Part shown: piece by piece, positions 33,874 to 40,642 of the stretch
Position numbering within the stretch: position 1 is the first letter of the stretch
How the letters are laid out: every line of letters starts with the position of its first letter
Assembly: GCA_902533075.1 (NCBI GenBank)
Contig: CACAKN010000011.1
Coordinates: 1-40,642, forward strand
Source: an uncultured Pelagibacteraceae bacterium
GTDB lineage: Bacteria; Pseudomonadota; Alphaproteobacteria; Pelagibacterales; Pelagibacteraceae
Length of the DNA stretch: 40,642 bases
Direction: 5' to 3'
Notes under the pieces: model-generated
Seen by the model: only the letters and a program-made list of their open reading frames with translations
Told to the model about the DNA's origin: nothing
Database searches by the model: none
Program-made: the position numbers and the translations under genes

Positions 33874-33993
33874 TTAAAACCCACCTCTCCAATTGTTTTT
33901 ATCGTCAAATTGGTCTTTCTCTTTTTTAGAGGTGGGTCTAAATAAATAGTAAATAACAAATACTATACAAACTGAAATAATTAAAATTTCCAT
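33874..33993 (-). CDS. 39-residue single-helix membrane protein at the end of the fab operon
   Basis: A short minus-strand frame starts 12 bases after the fabI stop and ends 2 bases from the pnp stop, filling the gap completely. The product has an N-terminal hydrophobic helix (EILIISVCIVFVIYYLF) followed by a charged tail (RPTSKKEKDQFDDKNN) that ends in WRGGF. It would sit in the inner membrane with a short cytoplasmic tail. I recognise no family. The clean helix-plus-polar-tail layout and the exact fit to the space argue that it is a real gene, possibly co-transcribed with fabA-fabB-fabI. Its coding sequence contains the hairpin at 33879-33937. Confidence 0.65.
   Translation of the reverse strand: MEILIISVCIVFVIYYLFRPTSKKEKDQFDDKNNWRGGF
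33879..33937 (-). terminator. Nested hairpin overlapping the last codons of the small gene
   Basis: Arms ACCCACCTCT (33879-33888) and AGAGGTGGGT (33928-33937) pair over 10 bases; inside, CCAATT (33889-33894) pairs with AATTGG (33908-33913). On the minus strand the structure is followed by TTTTAATTTTATT, a fair U-tract, so it could terminate the fab operon. On the plus strand it lies 8 bases past the pnp stop and could protect the pnp mRNA 3' end. Confidence 0.6.
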
Positions 33994-34005
33994 AAGTTAA
34001 ATTAT

Positions 34006-34791
34006 TTAAATAATATTTTTAGGATCAGGCATCCCAACCTTGTTATATCCAGCATCTACGTAGTGAATTTCACCAGTAACGCCGTTTGCAAGATCACTTA
34101 ATAAATAGAGCGCTGAATTTCCAACATCATGGATATCTACATTTCTTTTTAGGAAAGAATGGTCTTCGTTCCATTTATATAGAAATTTTGCATCGCCTAT
34201 AGCAGAAGCTGCAAGAGTTTTAATAGGTCCAGCACTAATAGCGTTTACTCTCATACCTTTAGCGCCCAAATCTCTAGCTAAGTACTTAACGCTTGCCTCA
34301 AGAGCAGATTTACATACTCCCATTACATTATAGTTTGGAATAGCTTTAGTAGATTCGTAAGTTAAAGTTAACATACTTCCACCTTTTTTCATTACTTTAG
34401 ATGCTTCTTTTGCAACTTCAGTAAATGAGAAGCATGAAATCAACATACTTTTTAAAAAATTTTCCCTAGTTGTGTTTAAATATTCACCTGATAACTCTGA
34501 TTTATCTGAAAAAGCTACAGCATGAACTACAAAATCAATCTCCCCCCATTGTGATTTAATGTTCTCAAATAACTTTATAACTTCATCTTTTTTTTCCACA
34601 TCACAACTAAATGTTACTTTTGAATTTAATTTTTCAGCTAAAGGAATAACTCTTTTTTTAAGTGCATCTCCTAAATAAGTGAAAGCAAGCTCTGCGCCAG
34701 CTTCAGCTAGTTTTTGTGATATACCCCAGGCAATAGATCTTTCATTGGCAACACCCATGATTAAACCTTTTTTACCTTTCATTAAACTCAT
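34006..34791 (-). CDS. fabI: Enoyl-[acyl-carrier-protein] reductase (NADH), FabI type
   Basis: FabI is a 261-residue short-chain dehydrogenase-fold enzyme that completes each fatty acid elongation cycle by reducing trans-2-enoyl-ACP. The cofactor motif IMGVANERSIAWGIS (11-25), FTYLGDALKKR, SCDVEKKDE, VVHAVAFS and the active site LTYESTKAIPNYNVMGVCK, with Tyr154 and Lys161, are diagnostic for FabI rather than FabL, FabV or FabK. It starts 3 bases downstream of fabB. In rhizobia and relatives the same fabA-fabB-fabI cluster lies divergent from irr. It is the kind of enzyme targeted by triclosan and isoniazid-like inhibitors. Confidence 0.97.
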   Translation of the reverse strand: MSLMKGKKGLIMGVANERSIAWGISQKLAEAGAELAFTYLGDALKKRVIPLAEKLNSKVTFSCDVEKKDEVIKLFENIKSQWGEIDFVVHAVAFSDKSELSGEYLNTTRENFLKSMLISCFSFTEVAKEASKVMKKGGSMLTLTYESTKAIPNYNVMGVCKSALEASVKYLARDLGAKGMRVNAISAGPIKTLAASAIGDAKFLYKWNEDHSFLKRNVDIHDVGNSALYLLSDLANGVTGEIHYVDAGYNKVGMPDPKNII

Positions 34792-34794
34792 ATA

Positions 34795-36006
34795 TTAGAC
34801 CTTTTCAAATATTAAAGCAGCATTTGTTCCACCAAAGCCAAAACTATTAGACATAACTGCATTCAAAGTTGCTCCAGTTTCTGTTTTAGAAACAATTGGA
34901 AATTTTTTAGCTTCTTCATCCATCACACTAATATTAGCTGAACCAGTAATGAAGTTGTTTTTCATCATTATTAAACAATAGATTGCTTCATGAACAGAAG
35001 CTGCCCCTAGTGGATGACCTGATAAAGATTTTGTTGAACTTATCTTTGGAATATCAGTTCCAAAAGTTTCTTTGACCGCATTTAATTCTGTTATATCTCC
35101 AACAGGAGTAGATGTTCCATGTGTATTAATGTAATCAATTTTGTTTTTAGAGGTTGCGATTGCCATTTTCATACATCTTACTGCACCCTCACCAGATGGG
35201 GCTACCATATCATATCCATCGGAGGTTGCACCGTATCCAGTTAACTCTGCATATATTTTAGCTCCTCTTGCTTTAGCATGTTCGTATTCTTCAAGGACTA
35301 AAACTCCTCCTCCACCAGCAATAACAAAACCGTCTCTAGTTTTATCATAAGCTCTAGATGCTGTATGAGGTGTATCATTATATTTTGAAGATAAGGCAGT
35401 CATGGCATCAAACATAGCAGTCATTGCCCAATGAATTTCCTCACTACCACCAGCAAATACGACGTCTTGTTTGCCCATCTGGATGAGTTCCATTGAATTA
35501 CCAATACAGTGTCCACTTGTTGCACAAGCTGAGCTCATTGTATAGTTAATGCCTTTTATCCTAAACGGAACAGCAAGAGTTGCAGAAGCTGTACTTGCCA
35601 TTGTTCTTGGAACAATAAATGGGCCCATTAATTTTGGAGTTTTTGCTCTAGTTTTATCTGCAGCCAAAATTACATTTTCGATAGAGGGACCTCCGGAACC
35701 CATTACAATTCCAGTTTTAAAATTACTTACTTCATTTTCTTCTAAACCAGAGTCTTTAATTGCCTCTTTCATTGCAATATAATTATAAGCTGAACCTGAA
35801 CCCATAAACCTAATAGTTTTTCTATCTACATAATCCTCAAGTTTTATATTAGGTTTTCCATGAATATGACTTTTAAGATTATGTTCTTTATATTCCTTTG
35901 AAAAAGAGATACCTGATTTTGAGTTTAATAATGATTGATGTACTTCTTCTTGGTTATTACCTAAACATGAAACAATACCCAATCCTGTGATTACAACTCT
36001 TCTCAT
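34795..36006 (-). CDS. fabB: 3-oxoacyl-[acyl-carrier-protein] synthase I
   Basis: FabB is a 403-residue condensing enzyme that elongates unsaturated acyl-ACPs and is needed with FabA for unsaturated fatty acid synthesis. The nucleophile is Cys161 ([14 protein letters not shown]). The two catalytic histidines lie in [19 protein letters not shown] and [31 protein letters not shown] is the C-terminal glycine-rich signature. Pairing with fabA, rather than sequence alone, marks it as FabB rather than FabF. Its ATG overlaps the fabA stop (TAATG). Confidence 0.96.
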   Translation of the reverse strand: MRRVVITGLGIVSCLGNNQEEVHQSLLNSKSGISFSKEYKEHNLKSHIHGKPNIKLEDYVDRKTIRFMGSGSAYNYIAMKEAIKDSGLEENEVSNFKTGIVMGSGGPSIENVILAADKTRAKTPKLMGPFIVPRTMASTASATLAVPFRIKGINYTMSSACATSGHCIGNSMELIQMGKQDVVFAGGSEEIHWAMTAMFDAMTALSSKYNDTPHTASRAYDKTRDGFVIAGGGGVLVLEEYEHAKARGAKIYAELTGYGATSDGYDMVAPSGEGAVRCMKMAIATSKNKIDYINTHGTSTPVGDITELNAVKETFGTDIPKISSTKSLSGHPLGAASVHEAIYCLIMMKNNFITGSANISVMDEEAKKFPIVSKTETGATLNAVMSNSFGFGGTNAALIFEKV

Positions 36007-36506
36007 TATTTAAATAATCCCACTTTTAAACTTTCAGCTGAATAAATTTTTTTCCCATCTGCTAAAACAATGCCATTAGCTAGACCTACAGTTGTACCAC
36101 CTGGTGCCATTATTTTCTTCATATCAATTTCATATCTCACTAACTTAACATTTTGCAAAACTTCACCTGTAAATTTTACAGTTCCAACTCCTAGGGCTCT
36201 TCCTTTACCTGGATTTCCAATCCAACCCAAATAAAAACCAACTAACTGCCACATAGCATCAAGACCAAGACATCCCGGCATTACTGGGTCTTCATTAAAA
36301 TGGCAATCAAAAAACCAAAGGTCTTTTTTTATATCCAATTCAGCCTTTAATGAACCTTTTTTAAAAGCTCCGTTATTATCATTAATTTCTGTAATTCTAT
36401 CAAACATCAGCATTGGTGGAAGAGGTAATTTAGCGTTACCTGGACCAAATAATTGTCCGTTAGCACAACTAATCAGCTCTTTATATGAGTATGAATTTTT
36501 TTTCAT
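36006..36506 (-). CDS. fabA: 3-hydroxydecanoyl-ACP dehydratase/isomerase
   Basis: FabA is a 166-residue hot-dog-fold enzyme that dehydrates 3-hydroxydecanoyl-ACP and isomerises the product, the branch point to unsaturated fatty acids. The catalytic motif [20 protein letters not shown] provides His69 and Asp83, equivalent to E. coli His70 and Asp84. [23 protein letters not shown] and the length separate FabA from FabZ. It begins the fabA-fabB-fabI operon. Its start is 93 bases from the divergent irr gene, and that region holds a putative Irr operator near its -35 box. Confidence 0.97.
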   Translation of the reverse strand: MKKNSYSYKELISCANGQLFGPGNAKLPLPPMLMFDRITEINDNNGAFKKGSLKAELDIKKDLWFFDCHFNEDPVMPGCLGLDAMWQLVGFYLGWIGNPGKGRALGVGTVKFTGEVLQNVKLVRYEIDMKKIMAPGGTTVGLANGIVLADGKKIYSAESLKVGLFK

Positions 36507-36599
36507 AAAATTGAGTATTCTTATTTACTTGATTTTATCTGTATATAATATACTTTTAATAGTAGTTTAGAACAATTATAACTAACAGTACAATTAACA
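36507..36599. promoter_or_regulatory. Divergent promoter region of fabA and irr
   Basis: For fabA (minus strand), TTGTTC and TATATT spaced by 17 bases form a fair promoter. For irr (plus strand), TATAAT at 36544-36549 is a possible -10 box with a poor -35. The palindrome at 36566-36582 overlaps the fabA -35 box and lies between the irr -10 box and its GTG start, so one bound repressor could control both genes. Confidence 0.5.
36566..36582. promoter_or_regulatory. Putative Irr operator (ICE-like) at irr/fabA
   Basis: TTTAGAA-CAA-TTATAAC, an imperfect inverted repeat with a 3-base centre. It matches 14 of 17 bases of the site before katG (37042-37058) and resembles the iron control element of alphaproteobacterial Irr, which has TTTAGAA half-sites. 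Position suggests autoregulation of irr and control of fabA. Confidence 0.55.
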
Positions 36600-36998
36600 G
36601 TGAAATATATTGAAAAACTAAGAAATTCAGGATTACGACCCACAAAACAGAGACTTCAAATATGTGAAGTTTTATTTGATACTGAAACAACATTCCATTT
36701 CACCATCAATGATTTAGCGAATAAAATTAAAAGACAATTAAATCATAAAATCTCTTTAGCTACTGTTTACAATACTGTTCACGCTTTTGAAAAAAAAGGA
36801 TATTTAAAACAAATTCCAATTAATTCTAATCAAACTTATTTTGACACAAATATATCAGATCATCACCATTTTTATGATTTGAAAGAGGAAAAATTAATTG
36901 ATTTAGAAAATTCTGATGTTGGGCCAATAAAAATTTTGAAAAAAATTGGTGGAAAAAAAATAAAATCTGTAGAAGTTCTAGTCAAACTAGAGGATTAA
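36600..36998 (+). CDS. irr: Irr-like iron response regulator (Fur superfamily)
   Basis: The 132-residue regulator has the Fur-type winged helix (GLRPTKQRLQICEVLF, FTINDLANKI, ISLATVYNTVHAFEKKGYL) and a C-terminal domain with SDHHHFYDLKEEKLIDLE. The His triplet at 88-90 matches the haem-binding HHH of Irr, which responds to haem and iron status and is degraded or released when haem is plentiful. Its divergent position to fabA-fabB-fabI is typical for irr in alphaproteobacteria. The start is GTG with no nearby ATG. It is followed by katG, a plausible target. The other family member, at 22424, lacks this triplet and context. Confidence 0.85.
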   Translation: MKYIEKLRNSGLRPTKQRLQICEVLFDTETTFHFTINDLANKIKRQLNHKISLATVYNTVHAFEKKGYLKQIPINSNQTYFDTNISDHHHFYDLKEEKLIDLENSDVGPIKILKKIGGKKIKSVEVLVKLED

Positions 36999-37031
36999 TT
37001 AATCAAATAATTTAGCGTCATTATTATACAA

Positions 37032-37058
37032 TTGACACTTTTTTAGAATCATTATAAA
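37032..37058 (+). promoter_or_regulatory. katG promoter overlapping an Irr-like operator
   Basis: A perfect -35 box TTGACA (37032-37037) is followed after 15 bases by TATAAA (37053-37058). The palindrome TTTAGAA-TCA-TTATAAA (37042-37058) fills the space between them, so a bound regulator would block RNA polymerase. It is the best -35 match I noticed in the window. Confidence 0.6.
37042..37058. promoter_or_regulatory. Putative Irr operator (ICE-like) at katG
   Basis: TTTAGAA-TCA-TTATAAA: the right arm is the inverted copy of the left with one mismatch. It is 14/17 identical to the site between irr and fabA. It lies within the katG promoter, a position that suggests repression. Confidence 0.6.
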
Positions 37059-37079
37059 GTAGACTTTTGGTTTATAATT

Positions 37080-37085
37080 AAGGAG
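37080..37085 (+). promoter_or_regulatory. Strong ribosome-binding site of katG
   Basis: AAGGAG, six bases before the ATG at 37092. A full Shine-Dalgarno sequence is unusual here, where most genes have weak or no such site, and points to high translation of katG when it is transcribed. Confidence 0.75.
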
Positions 37086-37091
37086 ATATCT

Positions 37092-39329
37092 ATGAGTACT
37101 GAAAATTTTAAGAACAAATCTTTTAAAGTAAAAGAGTTAAGCAAATGTCCTTTCACAGGAGCGGGAACACCAGCAAAGTTTTCTGCAGGAAGAGGTCAAA
37201 CAAACAGAGATTTTTGGCCAAATAGTTTAAATCTTAAAATTTTGAGTCAACACTCAAATTTATCAAATCCGATGGATAAAAAGTTTAAGTACTCAAAAGA
37301 GTTTAAAAAACTAAATTTTAAAGCCTTAAAAAAAGATTTAAAAAAATTAATGACTAATTCACAAGATTGGTGGCCAGCGGACTATGGACATTATGGTCCA
37401 TTATTTATCAGGCTTGCATGGCACGCGGCAGGCACTTATAGAACAGGTGATGGTAGAGGTGGAGCTGGAACAGGTAATCAACGTTTTGCACCATTAAATT
37501 CTTGGCCTGACAATGTTAATTTAGATAAAGCAAGATTACTTTTGTGGCCTATTAAAAAAAAGTATGGAAAAAAAATATCTTGGGCAGACCTTTTTATCTT
37601 GGTTGGTAATGTAGCTTTAGATTCAATGGGTTTTAAAACATTTGGTTTTGGTGCAGGTAGAGTAGACATTTGGGAACCAGAGGATGATATTTATTGGGGT
37701 TCAGAGAAAGAAATGTTAGATGTCAAAAGGTATAGTGGTAAACGAGATTTAGAGCAGCCACTAGGAGCATCACATATGGGTCTAATTTATGTAAATCCCC
37801 AGGGACCTGACGCAAATCCAGATCCATTGCTTGCAGCTCATGACATTAGAGAAACTTTTGGAAGAATGGCAATGAACGACTATGAGACAGCAGCATTAGT
37901 TGCCGGAGGCCATACATTTGGTAAATCACATGGTGCGGCCCCTGAATCCCATAAAGGCCCAGATCCAGAAGCTTCAAAAATTCAAGATCAAGCTACTGGA
38001 TGGAATAGTGGTTTCAAATCTGGAAAGGGTGTAGACACAATTAGTAGTGGTATAGAAGGTGCATGGACTCAAAATCCAATCAAATGGGACATGGGATATT
38101 TAGATTGTTTATACGGTCATGAATGGGAACTTACTAAAAGCCCAGCAGGTGCTCATCAATGGACACCTAAGAAAAATGGACAAGAAATTAAAATGGTTCC
38201 AGATGCACACGACAAAAATGTATTTCATCCTCCAATGATGCAAACTACAGATATTTCTCTAAAAGTTGATCCAAGTTATGGTCCAATCACAAAACATTTT
38301 CATGTAAACCCAAAAGAGTTTCATGATGCATTTGCAAGGGCTTGGTTTAAGTTAACCCACAGAGATATGGGGCCTAAAGCTTGTTATTTAGGTGCTGATG
38401 TTCCTAAAGAAGAATTAATTTGGCAAGATCCGGTAGATAAACCAAGGTACAAATTAAAAACAAAAGATATCAAAGATTTAAAATCAAAGATTTTAAAATC
38501 GAAATTGTCAGTTTCCGAAATGGTTTCTACTGCATGGGCTTCTGCCTCAACATTCAGAGGTTCTGATAAAAGAGGTGGTGCTAATGGTGCTAGAATTTTG
38601 TTAGAGCCGCAAAAGAATTGGAAAGTTAATAATCCAACAAAACTCTCAAAAGTTGCTTCTGCCTTAAGGAAAATTAAGAATAAATTCGATAGCAAAACGA
38701 AAAATGTGTCTATGGCCGACCTTATTGTTTTAGCTGGAGGTGTTGGTATTGAGATGGCTGCTAAAAAAGCAGGTCACAAAATTAAAGTCCCTTTTTTGGC
38801 TGGTAGAGGAGATGCAAGACAAGATCAAACTGATGTCCACTCGTTTGGATTATTAGAGCCTCAAGCAGATGGTTTTAGAAATTATTTAAATAACGATATA
38901 TCAAATGTATCTGCGGAAGAGAAATTAGTTGATAAAGCTCAATTAATGAGTCTCACAGCTCCTGAGATGACTGTTTTAATAGGTGGGATGCGTGTTTTAG
39001 ATACTAACTTTGATAATTCAGAATTTGGTGTTTTTACTAAAAAACCAGGAACGCTAACAAATGATTATTTCACAAATTTATTAGATATGGATACAACATG
39101 GAAGGAAACTGATAAATCCGAGCAGCAATTTGTTGGTAGTGATAGAAAAACAAAAAAAGTAAAATGGAAAGGTACACGTGTCGATTTAATTTTTGGCTCA
39201 AATTCACAATTAAGAGCTTTAGCAGAAGTTTATGCATGTGAAGACTCACAAGATAAATTTGTTAAAGATTTTGTTGCGGCATGGGCTAAAGTTATGAACG
39301 CAGACAGATTTGATTTAAAACTTAATTAA
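37092..39329 (+). CDS. katG: Catalase-peroxidase KatG
   Basis: KatG is a 745-residue haem enzyme that removes hydrogen peroxide by catalase and peroxidase activity. The distal site [13 protein letters not shown] has Arg107, Trp110 and His111. The Met-Tyr-Trp adduct can be formed by Trp110, Tyr233 ([10 protein letters not shown]) and Met259 ([10 protein letters not shown]). The proximal haem ligand is His274 in [15 protein letters not shown]. The C-terminal duplicated peroxidase domain is present (about 430-745). No signal peptide: cytoplasmic. It has its own promoter with an Irr-like palindrome and a strong ribosome-binding site. The next gene follows after 18 bases without a terminator. Confidence 0.97.
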   Translation: MSTENFKNKSFKVKELSKCPFTGAGTPAKFSAGRGQTNRDFWPNSLNLKILSQHSNLSNPMDKKFKYSKEFKKLNFKALKKDLKKLMTNSQDWWPADYGHYGPLFIRLAWHAAGTYRTGDGRGGAGTGNQRFAPLNSWPDNVNLDKARLLLWPIKKKYGKKISWADLFILVGNVALDSMGFKTFGFGAGRVDIWEPEDDIYWGSEKEMLDVKRYSGKRDLEQPLGASHMGLIYVNPQGPDANPDPLLAAHDIRETFGRMAMNDYETAALVAGGHTFGKSHGAAPESHKGPDPEASKIQDQATGWNSGFKSGKGVDTISSGIEGAWTQNPIKWDMGYLDCLYGHEWELTKSPAGAHQWTPKKNGQEIKMVPDAHDKNVFHPPMMQTTDISLKVDPSYGPITKHFHVNPKEFHDAFARAWFKLTHRDMGPKACYLGADVPKEELIWQDPVDKPRYKLKTKDIKDLKSKILKSKLSVSEMVSTAWASASTFRGSDKRGGANGARILLEPQKNWKVNNPTKLSKVASALRKIKNKFDSKTKNVSMADLIVLAGGVGIEMAAKKAGHKIKVPFLAGRGDARQDQTDVHSFGLLEPQADGFRNYLNNDISNVSAEEKLVDKAQLMSLTAPEMTVLIGGMRVLDTNFDNSEFGVFTKKPGTLTNDYFTNLLDMDTTWKETDKSEQQFVGSDRKTKKVKWKGTRVDLIFGSNSQLRALAEVYACEDSQDKFVKDFVAAWAKVMNADRFDLKLN

Positions 39330-39347
39330 TCAATTAGAAAAATATTT

Positions 39348-39944
39348 ATGACAACAGTAAGTTTCGAGGACTTTTATGAAGTTCCAAATCTTAGTTTTGA
39401 TATCTCAAAATTAAGAGATGATTTAAATAAAATTTTAGAAAATAAAAAATTTAATTCTCCGGGTGTATCTCATTTTGGAGCTATACCAATTAATCAAATT
39501 CCAAACGATGAGAATTCTATTAAAGGAAATAATATTAGGGGGAGATATTGGACTATTGCAGATGAAAGTGGCAAAGAAGTTTCTAGAGATATAAATATAG
39601 ATGAGTCAAAATATACTCAATTAGTTCCTGAATTTGAAAAAACATATTTTAAAGAAGTTTATGAGACGTTGAGTAAGAAATTTAAATTGGGAAGAGTGAG
39701 ATTGCTACTTAAAGAACCTCGATCTACATTGAGCTGGCATAAAGATCCAGAGTGTAGATTACATGTACCAATCGTTACAAATAAAGGTTGTTCGATGGTT
39801 ATTGAAAATGTTGCTAAGCATCTACCAGCGGATGGCAAGGTATGGATAACTAATAATACTAAATATCATAACTTTTTTAATGGTGGTGAGCAAGCAAGAG
39901 TTCATTTAGTTGCTTGTGTTCTTGAAAGCCCATTCAAAAAATAA
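39348..39944 (+). CDS. Aspartyl/asparaginyl beta-hydroxylase-like 2-oxoglutarate oxygenase
   Basis: This 198-residue protein has a double-stranded beta-helix core of the Asp/Asn hydroxylase family. The iron and cosubstrate ligands are visible. STLSWHKDPECRLHVPIVTN contains His131 and Asp133; the C-terminal NTKYHNFFNGGEQARVHLV contains His174 and Arg184, the residues that bind iron and 2-oxoglutarate. The substrate (a protein Asp/Asn, a free amino acid or a lipid) is unknown. It lies 18 bases after katG, and its TAA overlaps the ATG of the DUF2061 gene (TAATG). A link to peroxide or iron stress is suggested by position only. Confidence 0.75.
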   Translation: MTTVSFEDFYEVPNLSFDISKLRDDLNKILENKKFNSPGVSHFGAIPINQIPNDENSIKGNNIRGRYWTIADESGKEVSRDINIDESKYTQLVPEFEKTYFKEVYETLSKKFKLGRVRLLLKEPRSTLSWHKDPECRLHVPIVTNKGCSMVIENVAKHLPADGKVWITNNTKYHNFFNGGEQARVHLVACVLESPFKK

Positions 39945-40174
39945 TGGAACTTACAAACGGAATTTTTAAAGCTACTAAACAAGTTTATAAAAGTAACAAA
40001 GGCTCTATTTTAAGAACAATTGTTTATACAATAGGACATTTTGCAATTGCTATTACAGTTTTAATGTTGGTAGCAGATGTTTCATTCTCAATAGCACTTA
40101 CAGATGCAATTGTAGAGCCTATCGCAAATTCTGTTTGGTACTTTATTTTAGATAAGTGGTGGGCAAGTAGGTAA
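39944..40174 (+). CDS. DUF2061 family small membrane protein
   Basis: The 76-residue protein contains SILRTIVYTIGHFAIAITVL, a second hydrophobic stretch (SFSIALTDAIVEPIANSVWYFIL) and a closing DKWWASR. This pattern is typical of DUF2061, an uncharacterised family of small two-helix inner-membrane proteins. It is translationally coupled to the oxygenase gene before it and ends 3 bases from the convergent SH3 gene. No function is known for the family, and none can be inferred here. Confidence 0.75.
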   Translation: MELTNGIFKATKQVYKSNKGSILRTIVYTIGHFAIAITVLMLVADVSFSIALTDAIVEPIANSVWYFILDKWWASR

Positions 40175-40177
40175 AAT

Positions 40178-40636
40178 TTAATTAACAGTTCCCCAAATAT
40201 TGTCTGTTTTGATCCAACCTTTATATTCTTTTGATTTTACTTTACACCAAACACCATTACATTTTTGAAGAATTAAAACTCTGCCCTTTTTTATTTTTGC
40301 AAGAGGTTTTGAGAATTTAGACGGTTTTTTAAATAATATTTTGTCTTTAAGAGGGATAATTGAGTTTACTTCTTTAAGTTGAGACCAATGAATCCATCCA
40401 CTATTATTTTTAAAATCTATAATTCTTCTCCAATTTTCTTTTTTATCTATTTGTTTAATTGGTAGATTAATTTTTTTATAAATATATTTAACTGGTGAGT
40501 CAAAACTTGGTCCATATCTGACATTAACCTTATTTTTTTTTAAAGATAAGTAGGTCTCTTCAGCAAAAGTTGTTGATGTAAAAAATGTCAAAAAAATTAA
40601 AATCAAGTTTTTTCTTAATTTTGTTTGCATATACAT
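40178..40636 (-). CDS. Exported bacterial SH3-domain protein
   Basis: The 152 residues comprise a signal peptide (NLILIFLTFFTSTTFAEE, cut after TFA) and two SH3-like segments. The first is LKKNKVNVRYGPSFDSPVKYIY ... WRRIIDFKNNSGWIHWSQL; the second is ILFKKPSKFSKPLAKIKKG ... WCKVKSKEYKGWIKTDNIWG. Bacterial SH3 domains bind peptidoglycan or proteins in the periplasm. The start may be the ATG at 40636 (MYMQTKL) or the one two codons later; the window ends 6 bases upstream, so a further extension cannot be fully excluded. In many alphaproteobacteria a similar gene lies next to a 2-hydroxyacid dehydrogenase. Confidence 0.8.
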   Translation of the reverse strand: MYMQTKLRKNLILIFLTFFTSTTFAEETYLSLKKNKVNVRYGPSFDSPVKYIYKKINLPIKQIDKKENWRRIIDFKNNSGWIHWSQLKEVNSIIPLKDKILFKKPSKFSKPLAKIKKGRVLILQKCNGVWCKVKSKEYKGWIKTDNIWGTVN

Positions 40637-40642
40637 TTTTTT

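Noticed and set aside
34795..36006. Naming the condensing enzyme FabF
   Set aside because: Sequence motifs are shared by FabB and FabF, but the coupled fabA-fabB-fabI order favours FabB.
1..40642. tRNA/rRNA genes, CRISPR arrays, insertion sequences, prophage or genomic-island signs
   Set aside because: No cloverleaf-like spacer, direct repeat array, transposase, integrase or terminal repeats were seen; gene order is core-like throughout.

Overview
The window looks like a piece of a SAR11 (Pelagibacterales, 'Candidatus Pelagibacter'-type) alphaproteobacterial chromosome. The reasons are very low G+C (about 30% by eye), almost no intergenic DNA (the longest gene-free stretch is about 160 bases), many stop/start overlaps of the TAATG or ATGA type, compact protein versions, and typical alphaproteobacterial gene orders: grpE-dnaK-dnaJ; fur-miaB-phoH-ybeY-lnt; nusA-infB-rbfA-rpsO-pnp; irr divergent from fabA-fabB-fabI. 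The identification is inferred from gene content and style, not from a search. I see no tRNA, rRNA, CRISPR array, insertion sequence, phage gene or attachment site. This is core chromosome.

Layout. 1-1010: a 5'-truncated outer-membrane porin with a strong terminator. 1067-3107 (minus): a ThiE-like protein and a TPR-sulfotransferase. 3099-4924: yggS (plus), an L,D-transpeptidase (minus), a degenerate OmpR-type regulator, and a tiny ArfA-like ribosome rescue gene coupled to it. 4914-11223 (minus): one long run grpE, dnaK, dnaJ, a 55-codon membrane protein, dapB, nth, and a PfkB/adenosine kinase. 11260-14485: rdgB, an LpoA-like binding protein, rsmI and a DolP/YraP-like lipoprotein, a cell-envelope cluster related to the enterobacterial yraL-yraM-yraP locus. 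14487-16769 (minus): a hybrid malic enzyme. 16820-21023: murJ, trpS, an Nfu-type iron-sulfur carrier and a Bax-like glucosaminidase. 21020-22081 (minus): a polysaccharide deacetylase whose 5' end overlaps that of tsaB.

22029-33871 is a long plus-strand translation and RNA block: tsaB, fur, miaB, phoH, ybeY, lnt, then (after a hairpin leader) nusA, infB, rbfA, rpsO, pnp. 33874-36506 (minus) is the unsaturated fatty acid operon fabA-fabB-fabI plus a 39-residue membrane protein. irr (36600) is divergent from it and is followed by katG, an Asp/Asn beta-hydroxylase-like oxygenase and a DUF2061 protein. The window ends in a minus-strand SH3-domain protein.

How it fits together. Protein quality control (GrpE/DnaK/DnaJ, ArfA), ribosome biogenesis and initiation (RsmI, YbeY, RbfA, IF2, S15) and RNA turnover (PNPase, YbeY) dominate. 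A second theme is the envelope: porin, MurJ, L,D-transpeptidase, LpoA-like, DolP-like, glucosaminidase, deacetylase, Lnt and the Fab enzymes. A third is iron and peroxide: Fur, Irr, Nfu and KatG, with two near-identical palindromes at irr/fabA and katG that look like Irr operators. I did not find an obviously new multi-gene system. The most promising unexplained items are small genes and regulatory architecture: the 21-codon bridge between grpE and dnaK, the two small membrane proteins, the head-to-head overlapping tsaB/deacetylase pair, the nusA leader hairpin and the pnp leader.
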